A stretch of 64,000 nt of DNA. Source: Ophiodon elongatus. Lineage: Eukaryota > Chordata > Actinopteri > Perciformes > Hexagrammidae. The notes under the pieces are model-generated. The model saw nothing but the letters and a program-made list of their open reading frames with translations. It ran no database searches and had not been told where the DNA came from. The DNA lies in the NCBI GenBank assembly GCA_016806645.1, contig JACSYO010001991.1:16001-80000 (forward strand). The letters are read 5' to 3'. Of the stretch, positions 37,701-51,000 are shown piece after piece (positions within the stretch are counted from its first letter, which is position 1; the number at the start of each line of letters is the position of its first letter). The translations under genes and the position numbers were made by a program.

Positions 37701-40700
37701 AGAGACTGGTCTGACAGGATACTGGTAACTAGTGAGGAGAGACTGGTCTGACAGGATACTGGTAACTAGTGAGGAGAGACTGGTCTGACAGGATACTGGT
37801 AACTAGTGAGGAGAGACTGGTCTGACAGGATACTGGTAACTAGTGAGGAGAGACTGGTCTGACAGGATACTGGTAACTAGTGAGGAGAGACTGGTCTGAC
37901 AGGATACTGGTAACTAGTGAGGAGAGACTGGTCTGACAGGATACTGGTAACTAGTGAGGAGAGACTGGTCTGACAGGATACTGGTAACTAGTGAGGAGAG
38001 ACTGGTCTGACAGGATACTGGTAACTAGTGAGGAGAGACTGGTCTGACAGGATACTGGTAACTAGTGAGGAGAGACTGGTCTGACAGGATACTGGTAACT
38101 AGTGAGGAAAGACTGGTCTGACAGGATACTGGTAACTAGTGAGGAGAGACTGGTCTGACAGGATACTGGTAACTAGTGAGGAGAGACTGGTCTGACAGGA
38201 TACTGGTAACTAGTGAGGAGAGACTGGTCTGACAGGATACTGGTAACTAGTGAGGAGAGACTGGTCTGACAGGATACTGGTAACTAGTGAGGAGAGACTG
38301 GTCTGACAGGATACTGGTAACTAGTGAGGAGAGACTGGTCTGACAGGATACTGGTAACTAGTGAGGAGAGACTGGTCTGACAGGATACTGGTAACTAGTG
38401 AGGAGAGACTGGTCTGACAGGATACTGGTAACTAGTGAGGAGAGACTGGTCTGACAGGATACTGGTAACTAGTGAGGAGAGACTGGTCTGACAGGATACT
38501 GGTAACTAGTGAGGAGAGACTGGTCTGACAGGATACTGGTAACTAGTGAGGAGAGACTGGTCTGACAGGATACTGGTAACTAGTGAGGAGAGACTGGTCT
38601 GACAGGATACTGGTAACTAGTGAGGAGAGACTGGTCTGACAGGATACTGGTAACTAGTGAGGAGAGACTGGTCTGATAGGATACTGGTAACTAGTGAGGA
38701 GAGACTGGTCTGACAGGATACTGGTAACTAGTGAGGAGAGACTGGTCTGATAGGATACTGGTAACTAGTAAGTAGTAACTAGTGAGGAGAGACTGGTCTG
38801 ATAGGATACTGGTAACTAGTAAGTAGTAACTAGTGAGGAGAGACTGGTCTGACAGGATACTGGTAACTAGTGAGGAGAGACTGGTCTGACAGGATACTGG
38901 TAACTAGTGACTACCCTGACCCTGACCCCCCACAGACCCTGACCCCCCACAGACCCTGACCCTAACCCTGACCCCCCACAGACCCTGACCCTAACCCTGA
39001 CCCCCCACAGACCCTAACCCAGACTCAGACCCTGACCCTAACCCAGACCCTGACCCTGACCCCCCACAGACCCTAACCCTGACCCCCCCACAGACCCTAA
39101 CCCAGACTCAAACCCTGACCCTAACTCAGACCCTGACCCTGACCCCCCCACAGACCCTAACCCTGACCCCCCCACAGACCCTAACCCAGACTCAAACCCT
39201 GACCCTAACTCAGACCCTGACCCCCCCCACAGACCCTAACCCTGACCCCCCACAGACCCTAACCCTGACCTCCCCACAGACCCTAACCCTGACCCCCCAC
39301 AGACCCTAACCCTAACCCTGACCCTAACCCAGACCCTGACCCTAACCCTGACCCTGACCCTCCACAGACCCGGTGCTGAACTACCTGATGAAGGGCCTCA
39401 GGGAGAAGGCTCTGGCGTCGGCAGCAGCGAAGGCGATCCACAACATCTGCTCCGTGTGCAGAGACCACATGGCTCAACACTTCCAGGGTCTGCTGGACAT
39501 CGCTCGGGCCCTGGACTCCTTCGTCCTGTCCACTGAGGCCGCTGTAGGACTGCTTAAAGGTACAGTAGCACACCTGTAGCGACGTCGCTGTTGTGATGTG
39601 AGGGTCAGAGGGGGTCGTACGTGTACAGTTTATAAATCCCTCTGAGGATGATTTGTGACCAGGTCAGTACACCTGTCGGGTAGCAGTCCTTCTTCACTTG
39701 GCTCTATCGCCACCTGGCTGGCTCATTAGTATTCATACTCACCTGTGCTTCCTTGGCAGCTGACCTGGTCCCACTGACACCTGACACCGATGGGTCGGTG
39801 GGAGTACAGGTACAGCTCTGGTCCTCAGGTCTGTCACATGGGTGTTAGTTTATGTACCTGTACAGGTACAGCTCTGGTCCTCAGGTCTGTCACATGGGTG
39901 TTAGTTTATGTACCTGTACAGGTACAGCTCTGGTCCTCAGGTCTGTCACATGAGTGTTACAGCTTGTTTATTTACCTGTACAGGTACAGCTCTGGTCCTC
40001 AGGTCTGTCACATGAGTGTTACAGCTTGTTTATTTACCTGTACAGGTACAGCTCTGGTCCTCAGGTCTGTCACATGAGTGTTACAGCTTGTTTATTTACC
40101 TGTACAGGTACAGCTCTGGTCCTCAGGTCTGTCACATGAGTGTTACAGCTTGTTTATTTACCTGTACAGGTACAGCTCTGGTCCTGGCCCGTCTTCCTCT
40201 GGAGAAGATTGCAGAATGTCTCAGTGACCTGTGTGCTGTTCAGGTCATCGCTCTAAAGAAGGTCAGTCACCAGTCTCTCCCCTCACTCTGAATAAAAGCA
40301 CCAATATTCAGATTAATATGAAAGTAAGTTTGTTTTGTTTCAGCTTTTGTCTGAGGAATCTACAAACGGTAAATCAGCTGATCCGACCGTGTGGCTCGAC
40401 AGACTGGCCGTCATCTTCAGGTGAGTTCACCTGTTTACAAATATCCAACTTTATTTAAATGTCCTGAATAGGTTCATACAAATGGTTTGTTTTTCCTACA
40501 GACACACAAACCCCATCGTAGAGAACGGACAGACTCACCCCTGTCAGAAGGTCATTCAGGAGGTAAAACTCATTACAATATTTACTCATGAATAACTCAT
40601 CATAATCCTGCGACCTCCTGTGGAGCCGTTTGCATGTTGCTACGTTTTCTGTCATGTGACCAGTCACATGACCAGATATCAGACCTGTGTCCCCTGTCTC

Positions 40701-43700
40701 CATGTCTTACCTGTGTCCCCTGTCTCCATGTCTTACCTGTATCCCCTGTCTCCATGTCTTACCTGTATCCCCTGTCTCCATGTCTTACCTGTATCCCCTG
40801 TCTCCATGTCTTACCTGTGTCTCCATGTCTTACCTGTGTCTCCATGTCTTACCTGGGTCCCCATGTCTTACCTGTGTCCCCTGTCTTTACCTGTGTCCCC
40901 TGTCTCCATGTCTTACCTGTGTCCCCATGTCTTACCTGTGTCCCCTGTGTCTCCATGTCTTACCTGTGTCCCCTGTCTCCATGTCTTACCTGTGTCCCCT
41001 GTCTCCATGTCTTACCTGTCTCCCCTGTCTCCATGTCTTACCTGTCTCCATGTCTTACCTGTGTCCCCTGTCTCCATGTCTTACCTGTGTCCCCTGTCCC
41101 CATGTCTTACCTGTGTCCCGTGTCTCCATGTCTTACCTGTGTCCTCTGTCTTCATGTCTTACCTGTCTCCATGTCTTACCTGTGTCCCGTGTCTCCATGT
41201 CTTACCTGTGTCCCCTGTCTCCATGTCTTACCTGTGTCCCCTGTCTCCATGTCTTACCTGTGTCCCCATGTCTTACCTGTGTCTCCATGTCTTACCTGTG
41301 TCCCCATGTCTTACCTGTGTCCCGTGTCTCCATGTCTTACCTGTGTCCCCTGTCTCCATATCTTACCTGTGTCCCCTGTCTCCATGTCTTACCTGTGTCC
41401 CCTGTCCCCATGTCTTACCTGTGTCCTGTGTCTCCATGTCTTACCTGTGTCCTCTGTCTTCGTGTCTTACCTGTGTCTCCATGTCTTACCTGTGTCCCCT
41501 GTCTCCATGTCTTACCTGTGTCCCGTGGTTCCTTGTTGTCTTACCTGTGTCCCCATGTCTCCCCTGTTCCATGTCTTACCTGTGTCCAGTTCCTGTGTCC
41601 CCCATGTCTTACCTGCGGTCCCCATGTCTTACCTGTGTCCCCTGTGTCTCCATGTCTTACCTGTGTCCCGTGTCCCCATGTCTTACCTGTGTCCCGTGTC
41701 TCCATGTCTTACCTGTGTCCCGTGTCTCCATGTCTTACCTCTGTCCCCTGTCTCCATGTCTTACCTCTGTCCCCTGTCTCCATGTCTTACCTGTGTCCCG
41801 TGTCTCCATGTCTTACCTGTGTCCCGTGTCTCCATGTCTTACCTCTGTCCCCTGTCTCCATGTCTTACCTGTGTCCCGTGTCTCCATGTCTTACCTGTGT
41901 CCCCTGTCTCCATGTCTTACCTGTGTCCCGTGTCTCCCCTCCATGTCTTACCTGTCTCACTTCTCACCTGTCCCTGTCCCCTGTCTCCATGTCTCACCTG
42001 TCCCCCTGTGTCACCTGTCCCCTGTCTTACCTGTCCTCCTGTCTCACCTGTCCCTGTCCCATGTCTCACCTGTCCCCTGTCTCACCTGTCCCCCTGTCCC
42101 CCTGTCTCACCTGTCCCCTGTCCCCCTGTCTCACCTGTCCCCCTGTCTCACCTGTCCCCTGTCTCACCTGTCCCCTCTGTCCCCTGTCCCCCTGTCTCAC
42201 CTGTCCCCTGTCTCACCCGTCTCACCTGTCCCCTGTCTCACCTGTCCCCTCTGTCCCCTGTCTCACCTGTCCCCTGTCTCACCTGTCCCCTCTGTCCCCT
42301 GTCTCACCTGTCCCCTGTCCCTGTAGATCTGGCCCGTGCTGTCTGAGACCCTGAACACCCACCAGGCTGACAACCGGATCGTGGAGCGCTGCTGTCGCTG
42401 TCTCCGGTTCGCTGTCCGCTGTGTGGGCAAAGGCTCCGCCTCCCTGCTGCAGCCACTGGTCACTCAGGTGAGACTCACCTGGACCTGTTTATATTTGGAT
42501 CTCACCATCAATCGGTGATATTAACGTCTTATTGATTTGTCACATTGCGTCTATTAGTTCAGGTGACGAAGCCAAACCTTGTGGTTTAAATAAATATATA
42601 ATATTTCATCTGCCTGCTCCTGTGTTGGTCTTAAAGAAATACTTCTTTCCCCAAGAAATGACCGTTAGTTTATCAATCACTGTGTAGCCTTATAGAGTCT
42701 ACAACTCCTGCAGTAGGGTTAGGGGGATCCGCGCCCCAGTCGGGTCCCCCCCAGTCGGGTGCAATGGAGCCTGACGGCTGTGAGGAGGACTCTCGGTCTG
42801 TTTGGGTTTTGTTCCACCGAGCTACACATTTGGGAGACGCTGTCATAACTGTAATATTTGAGTTGTATCCACATATAGTTTGACACGAAGCTTCATCATT
42901 GAGTTTGATTAACTTGGTTCAACAGGCCGAACCACCTGGCAGGTAAAACTCTGGGAGACGGAGTCAGGTTCACTACGATCACACACATAGAACGTGTGTT
43001 TACTTCGTCTCCCAGCTCAGATCAGCTGCTAGTAAACATGAGGACACTTTGTTGTTGAACCTGGACTCACATCCAAGGTAACACCTGGTGAGTCATTGAT
43101 AAACAAATAGTCATTTGAGGGGTGAAGTATTCCTTTAACACACCTGTCCAAGTGTTGGTTCTAACACACCTGTCCAAGTGTTGGTTCTAACACACCTGTC
43201 CAAGTGTTGGTTCTAACACACCTGTCCAAGTGTTGGTTCTAACACACCTGTCCAAGTGTTGGTTCTAACACACCTGTCCAAGTGTTGGTTCTAACACACT
43301 TGTCCGTGTGTAGTTTAAGTCTTAACACACTTCAATTTTTCTGATTGGCTGTTTGTTGTCATCAGATGGTGAGTGTGTATCAGGTGTATCCACACTCCTG
43401 CTTCCTGTACCTGGGCAGCATTCTGGTGGACGAATATGGCATGGAGGAGGGTTGCAGGCAGGGACTGCTCGACATGTTACAGGTAAATACACACCTGTAG
43501 AACAGGTAAACGCACCAACGCACCTGTAGAACAGGTAAACGCACCAACACACCTGTAGAACAGGTAAACGCACCTGTAAACACACCTGTAGAACAGGTAA
43601 ACGCACCTGTAAACACACCTGTAGAACAGGTAAACGCACCTGTAAACACACCTGTAGAACAGGTAAACGCACCTGTAAACACACCTGTAGAACAGGTAAA

Positions 43701-45024
43701 CGCACCTGTAAACACACCTGTAGAACAGGTAAACGCACCTGTAAACACACCTGTAGAACAGGTAAACGCACCTGTAAACACACCTGTAGAACAGGTAAAC
43801 GCACCTGTAACACACCTGTAGAACAGGTAAACGCACCAACCACCTGGACAGTACCATGTAGACGGTAACGCACCAACGCACCTGTAGAACAGGTAAACGC
43901 ACCAACGCACCTGTAGAACAGGTAAACGCACCAACGCACCTGTAGAACAGGTAAACGCACCAACGCACCTGTAGAACAGGTAAACGCACCAACGCACCTG
44001 TAGAACAGGTAAACGCACCAACGCACCTGTAGAACAGGTAAACGCACCTGTAAACGCACCTGTAGAACAGGTAAACGCACCAACGCACCTGTAGAACAGG
44101 TAAACGCACCAACGCACCTGTAGAACAGGTAAACGCACCTGTAAACGCACCTGTAGAACAGGTAAACGCACCAACGCACCTGTAGAACAGGTAAACGCAC
44201 CAACGCACCTGTAGAACAGGTAAACGCACCTGTAAACGCACCTGTAGAACAGGTAAACGCACCAACGCACCTGTAGAACAGGTAAACGCACCAACGCACC
44301 TGTAGAACAGGTAAACGCACCTGTAACGCACCTGTAGAACAGGTAAACGCACCGCACCTGTAAACAGGTGCCCTGTGAACAGGTAAGCACTGTCGCACCT
44401 GTGAACAGGTGCCCACGCCCTGTGAACAGGTAAGCCGTGTGTGGTGGGTGGGGGGTGGTGGGGTGGTGTGTCGCACCAGCAGTGTGGGTGCCCAACGCTG
44501 TAGACGGTAACGCACCAACGCACTGTGAACAGGTAACGCACCAACGCCCTGAGAACAGGTAACGCCTTGGGGAGCCTGACGCACCTTGAGAACAGGTAAA
44601 CGCACCAACACACCTGTAGAACAGGTAAACGCACCTGTAAACACACCTGTAGAACAGGTAAACGCACCTGTAAACACACCTGTTGAACAGGTAAACGCAC
44701 CAACACACCTGTAGAACAGGTAAACGCACCTGTAAACACACCTGTAGAACAGGTAAACACACCAACAGAACCAGCTGATTACTGATGGATTTCCGCTGCT
44801 GTCTTGGCTTTCCAAGCTTTTTTGCACCTCCCTTTCTTCATGTGTTCAATACTTATTTTACCCGCTGTAAGTACATTTTTATGGTATTTGTGCTGTACTT
44901 GACTATCTCCATTATATGCAACTTTTTTTTTATTATTTATTTTTTTGTACATATTGTTCTTTTCCTGCCTGTATGTAAAAATGCTGCTGTACCGACATTC
45001 TTTCCCCTTGCGGGATTAATAAAG

Positions 45025-45067
<43 letters not shown>

Positions 45068-48000
45068 ATCAACCAATAAACGATGATGTGTTAATAAGTA
45101 GTATGTAGCCTAATTATTAGGTATATAAAGTACTTCAAGAAGACGGGGTCCGTGTCTCAGTCCAGGTCTGGTGGGCACATAGAGAGCCAGCTAGTTCTTC
45201 ATGAGACTAAATATACTTTGTCCGGCCGCCACAGTCGAGGTAATGAATGAGAAACACTGACTTACTTTGTGCTGGTGACCTTCCTCCAGGCTCTGTGTAT
45301 GCCGACGTTCCTGCTGTTGGAGCAGCAGAATGGTCTGAGGAATCATCCGGACACCGTGGACGACCTGTTCAGACTGGCCACCAGGTGAGTCTGCTCCTTC
45401 ACCTGAACACATTTATGTACTGCGGTTTGATTCAGGAACTTCCTCTACCTGCACCGGTACATCTGCCGGTACATCTGCCGGTACATCTGCCGGTACATCT
45501 GCCTGTACATCTGCCGGTACATGTACCGGAACATCTGCTGGTACATCTACCTGTATCTCTACCTGTACTTGTGCCTGTACATCTACCTGAACATCTACCT
45601 GTACATCTACCTGTACTTGTGCCTGTACATCTACCTGAACATCTACCTGTACATCTACCTGTACTTGTGCCTGAACATCTACCTGTATCTCTACCTGTTC
45701 AGGTTTGTCCAAAGGAGTCCCGTCACTCTACTCAGCAGCAGCATCATCGTTCACATCATCCAGTGCGCCATCGCTGCCACCTCATTGGACCACCGAGACG
45801 CTAACTGCAGCGTTATGAAGTTTGTCCGAGACCTCATCCACACCGGAGTCGCCAATGACGTGAGTCAGCAATAAAAAAAAAGATTAAAACTACATTAAAA
45901 CTACACTTGCAACAAAAGACAGAATAAAGACTTAACTTTAAGTCTTTGTCCTCTTTCTGCACCACAAACATGACTCTAATGTCTGTCCTCTATTCAATTC
46001 AGTTTATTTTGTAGAGCCCCAAATCATAAATTAGCCTCAGAGGGCTTTACAATCTGTACACGTACGATATCCTCTGTCCTAGGACCTCACATCAAAACAG
46101 GAAAGACCTTTTAAGGGGAGAAAAAGGGAAGAAACCTCAGAGGATCCTCTATCAGGATGAACAGAAGTGCAATAGATGTCATGTGTAGAATGAACAGCAC
46201 ATTCAATGCATATGAAATAATCAAAGTAGTAAGCAGAATAATTATGGAAAAATTACAACTACTAATAATAATAACAGCAGTAATAGTAATGTGACTAATA
46301 ATAATTATAGTAGCAGTGGGTGTCAGCAGGGCCATGGCAGGAGACCTGACCATGGTCAACTTATAACCACGATCCATGGAAACCTGCGAGGAGAAAAAGC
46401 ACAAAGACTCCGAGGAAGAAGGAGAGTTATTAATGTGCATTGATAGAACATGAATTCATACAGAAGGAGAGAGAGAAGCGGAGAGAAGAGCTCAGTGTAT
46501 CCTAAGATGTCCCCCAGAAGTCTAGACCTATAGCAGCATATCAAGGGGCTGGACCAGGACAAACCTGAACCAGCCCTAACTATAGACCTGAACCAGCCCT
46601 AACTATAGACCTGAACCAGCCCTAACTATGGACCTGAGCCATCCCTAACTATGGACCTGAGCCATCCCTAACTATGGACCTGAGCCATCCCTAACTATGG
46701 ACCTGAGCCATCCCTAACTATGGACCTGAGCCATCCCTAACTATGGGCCTGAGCCAGCCCTAACTATGGACCTGAGCCAGCCCTAACTCTGGGCCTGAGC
46801 CAGCCCTAACTCTGGGCCTGAGCCAGCCCTAACTCTGGGCCTGAGCCAGCCCTAACTCTAGGCCTGAGCCAGCCCTAACTCTGGGCCTGAGCCAGCCCTA
46901 ACTCTGGGCCTGAGCCAGCCCTAACTGCATGAACATGACTGTCTGTCCTCTCATAAGCAGGAACATGACTGTCTGTCCTCTCTCATTAGCATGAAGAGAG
47001 CTTCGAGGTGAGGAAGCAGCTGATTGGTCAGGCCATGGAGCAGCACGGTCAGCAGCTCATCACTCAGCTGATGCACTCGTGTTGCTTCTGCCTGCCTCCG
47101 TACACGCTACCGGACGTTGCCGAGGTGCTGTGGGAGGTGATGGTGTTCGACCGGCCTGTGAGTATAGAGTGACGGAGGGTCGTTTGTGTCCGTGCTCGTT
47201 CCTCAGGTACGATTAACCTCCGTCTTCTGTTGCAGACATTCTGTCGCTGGTTAGAAAACGCTCTGAAAGGTTTACCAAAGGAGACGTCAGGAGGAGCTGT
47301 GACTGTCACTCACAAGCAGCTGACTGACTTCCACAAGCAGGTCACCAGGTGAGACAGCAGCATGTTTTAGCATTACTCTTATTGCTTCTTTTTCATTCCC
47401 AAATATATTCATTCAAAATTAAAATAAATTAAGAACAGGATTAGAATGTATTTATATTTTTTAATATATCAAATTGTTTCTAAAACGGCAACAGTAATGT
47501 CACTATATAAAGTTATTAATATCTCACTGGAAACAAATCTAAGATGTTAATGAAATAAATCCTCTTCCTGAGTGAAGTCTATAAAGAATGAAGAACACGG
47601 ACATCAGCAAGTGTCCCTCTGTCCTCCTGTCTCCATGTCCTCTGTCCTCCTGTCTCCATGTCCTCCTGTCTCCATGTCCTCTGTCTTCCTGTCTCCATGT
47701 CCTCCTGTCTCCCTGTCTCCCTGTCTTCCTGTCTCCATGTCCTCCTGTCTCCCTGTCTTCCTGTCCCCATGTCCTCTGTCCTCCTGTCTCCCTGTCTTCC
47801 TGTCTCCATGTCCTCCTGGCTCCCTGTCTTCCTGTCCCCATGTCCTCTGTCCTCCTGTCTCCCTGTCTTCCTGTCTCCATGTCCTCCTGGCTCCCTGTCT
47901 TCCTGTCCCCATGTCCTCTGTCCTCCTGTCTCCCTGTCTTCCTGTCTCCATGTCCTCCTGGCTCCCTGTCTTCCTGTCCCCATGTCCTCTGTCCTCCTGT

Positions 48001-51000
48001 CTCCCTGTCTTCCTGTCTCCATGTCCTCCTGGCTCCCTGTCTTCCTGTCCCCATGTCCTCTGTCCTCCTGTCTCCCTGTCTTCCTGTCTCCATGTCCTCC
48101 TGGCTCCCTGTCTTCCTGTCCCCATGTCCTCTGTCCTCCTGTCTCCCTGTCTTCCTGTCTCCATGTCCTCCTGGCTCCCTGTCTTCCTGTCCCCATGTCC
48201 TCTGTCCTCCTGTCTCCCTGTCCTCCTGTCTCCATGTCCTCCTGTCTCCCTGTCCTCCTGTCTCCATGTCCTCCTGTCTCCCTGTCTTCCTGTCCTGTTC
48301 TGTCTCACTGTCCTCCTGTCTCCATGTCCTCTGTCCTCCTGTCTGCATGTCCTCTGTCCCCTGTCTCCCTGTCCTCCTGTCCCTGTCCTCCTGTCTCCCT
48401 GTCCTCCTGTCTCCCTGTCTGCTTTGTCTCAGCCAGAAGAGACAAACAAAGTGATCTAAAAAGTTAGACAGCGTTTGCTGTTAGCTTGTTTGATGTTAGC
48501 TCGTTTGCTGTTGTCCTCTGTCCTCCTGTCCCCATGTCCTCCTGTCTCCGTCTTCCTGTCCCCATGTCCTCTGTCCTTCTGTCTCCATGTCCTCTGTCCT
48601 CCTGTCTTCCTGTCCCCATGTCCACTGTCCTCCTGTCTTCCTGTCCCCATGTCCACTGTCCTCCTGTCTTCCTGTCCCCATGTCCACTGTCCTCCTGTCT
48701 TCTGTCCTCCTGTCCCTCTGTCCTCCTGTCTCTGTCTTCATGTCCTCTGTCTCCCTGTCTTCCTGTCTCCATGTCCTCCTGTCTCTATCTTCTGTCCCCA
48801 TGTCCTCTGTCCTGTCTTCATGTCCTCTGTCCTCCTGTCCACCTGTCCCCATGTCCACCTGTCCCCATGTCCTCTGTCCACCTGTCCCCATGTCCTCTGT
48901 CCTCCTGTCTTCCTGTCCTCTGTCCTCCTGTCTTCCTGTCCTCCTGTCTCCATGTCCTCCTGTCTCCCTATCTTCTGTCCCCATGTCCTCTGTCCTCCTG
49001 TCTCCCTGTCCTCCTGTCTCCCTGTCTTCCTGTCCCCATGTCCTCTGTCCTCCTGTCTCCATGTCCTCTGTCCTCCTGTCTTCCTGTCCTCTGTCCTCCT
49101 GTCCCCATGTCCTCTGTCCACCTGTCCCCATGTCCTCTGTCCTCCTGTCTCCATGTCCTCTGTCCTCCTGTCCTCTGTCCTCCTGTCTCATGTCCTCCTG
49201 TCTTCCTGTCTCCATGTCCTCCTGTCCTCCTGTCCCCATGTCCTCTGTCCTCCTGTCCCTCTGTCCTCCTGTCTCTGTCTTCATGTCCTCTGTCCTCCTG
49301 TCCACCTGTCCCCATGTCCACCTGTCCCCATGTCCTCTGTCCACCTGTCCCCATGTCCTCTGTCCTCCTGTCTTCCTGTCCTCTGTCCTCCTGTCTTCCT
49401 GTCCTCCTGTCTCCATGTCCTCCTGTCTCCCTATCTTCTGTCCCCATGTCCTCTGTCCTCCTGTCTCCCTGTCCTCCTGTCTCCCTGTCTTCCTGTCCCC
49501 ATGTCCTCTGTCCTCCTGTCTCCATGTCCTCTGTCCTCCTGTCTTCCTGTCCTCTGTCCTCCTGTCTCATGTCCTCCTGTCTTCCTGTCTCCATGTCCTC
49601 CTGTCCCCATGTCCTCTGTCCTCCTGTCTCATGTCCTCCTGTCTTCCTGTCTCCATGTCCACTGTCCTCCTGTCTTCTGTCCTCCTGTCCCCATGTCCTC
49701 TGTCCTCCTGTCCCTCTGTCCTCCTGTCTCTGTCTTCATGTCCTCTGTCTTCCTGTCTCCATGTCCTCCTGTCTCCCTATCTTCTGTCCCCATGTCCTCT
49801 GTCCTCCTGTCTCCCTGTCCTCCTGTCTCCATGTCCTCCTGTCTCCCTGTCTTCCTGTCCCCATGTCCTCTGTCCTCCTGTCTCCATGTCCTCTGTCCTC
49901 CTGTCTTCCTGTCCTCTGTCCTCCTGTCCCCATGTCCTCTGTCCACCTGTCCCCATGTCCTCTGTCCTCCTGTCTCCATGTCCTCTGTCCTCCTGTCTTC
50001 CTGTCCTCCTGTCCTCTGTCCTCCTGTCCTCCTGTCCTCATGTCCTCCTGTCTTCCTGTCTCCATGTCCTCTGTCCTCCTGTCTTCCTGTCTTCCTGTCC
50101 TTCTGTCCTCCTGTCTCATGTCCTCCTGTCTCCCTGTCCTCCTGTCTCCCTGTCCTCCTGTCTCCATGTCCTCCTGTCTCCCTGTCCTCCTGTCTCCATG
50201 TCCTCCTGTCTCCCTGTCTTCCTGTCCCCATGTCCTCTGTCCTCCTGTCTCCATGTCCTCTGTCCTCCTGTCTCCATGTCCTCTGTCCTCCTGTCTTCCT
50301 GTCCTCTGTCCACCTGTCCCCATGTCCTCTGTCCTCCTGTCCCTCTGTCCTCCTGTCTCTGTCTTCATGTCCTCTGTCTCCCTGTCTTCCTGTCTCCATG
50401 TCCTCCTGTCTCCCTATCTTCTGTCCCCATGTCCTCTGTCCCCATGTCCTCTGTCCTCCTGTCTCCCTGTCCTCCTGTCTCCATGTCCTCCTGTCTCCCT
50501 GTCTTCCTGTCCCCATGTCCTCTGTCCTCCTGTCTCCATGTCCTCTGTCCTCCTGTCTTCCTGTCCTCTGTCCCCATGTCCTCTGTCCACCTGTCCCCAT
50601 GTCCTCTGTCCTCCTGTCTCCATGTCCTCTGTCCTCCTGTCTTCCTGTCCTCCTGTCCTCTGTCCTCCTGTCTCATGTCCTCCTGTCTCCATGTCCTCTG
50701 TCCTCCTGTCTTCCTGTCTTCCTGTCCTTCTGTCCTCCTGTCTCATGTCCTCCTGTCTTCCTGTCCCCATGTCCTCTGTCCTCCTGTCTCCCTGTCCTCC
50801 TGTCTCCCTGTCCTCCTGTCTCCATGTCCTCCTGTCTCCCTGTCCTCCTGTCTCCATGTCCTCCTGTCTCCCTGTCTTCCTGTCCCCATGTCCTCTGTCC
50901 TCCTGTCTCCATGTCCTCTGTCCTCCTGTCTCCATGTCCTCTGTCCTCCTGTCTTCCTGTCCTCTGTCCTCATGTCCTCTGTCCACCTGTCCCCATGTCC

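Noticed and set aside
39805..40169. CRISPR-like regular repeats with constant spacing
   Set aside because: The intervening sequence is identical between units, so there are no spacers, and the context is a vertebrate intron.
40620..42354. Three 555-570-codon frames of a CxxV/LPVSP repeat
   Set aside because: They lie wholly in tnpo3 intron 15 and are open in all three frames, so they are repeat artefacts that run partly into exon 16 in wrong frames.
43322..44827. Minus-strand frames of 427-501 codons (YRCVYLFYRCV repeats)
   Set aside because: Antisense of the intron 17 donor array. No gene context.
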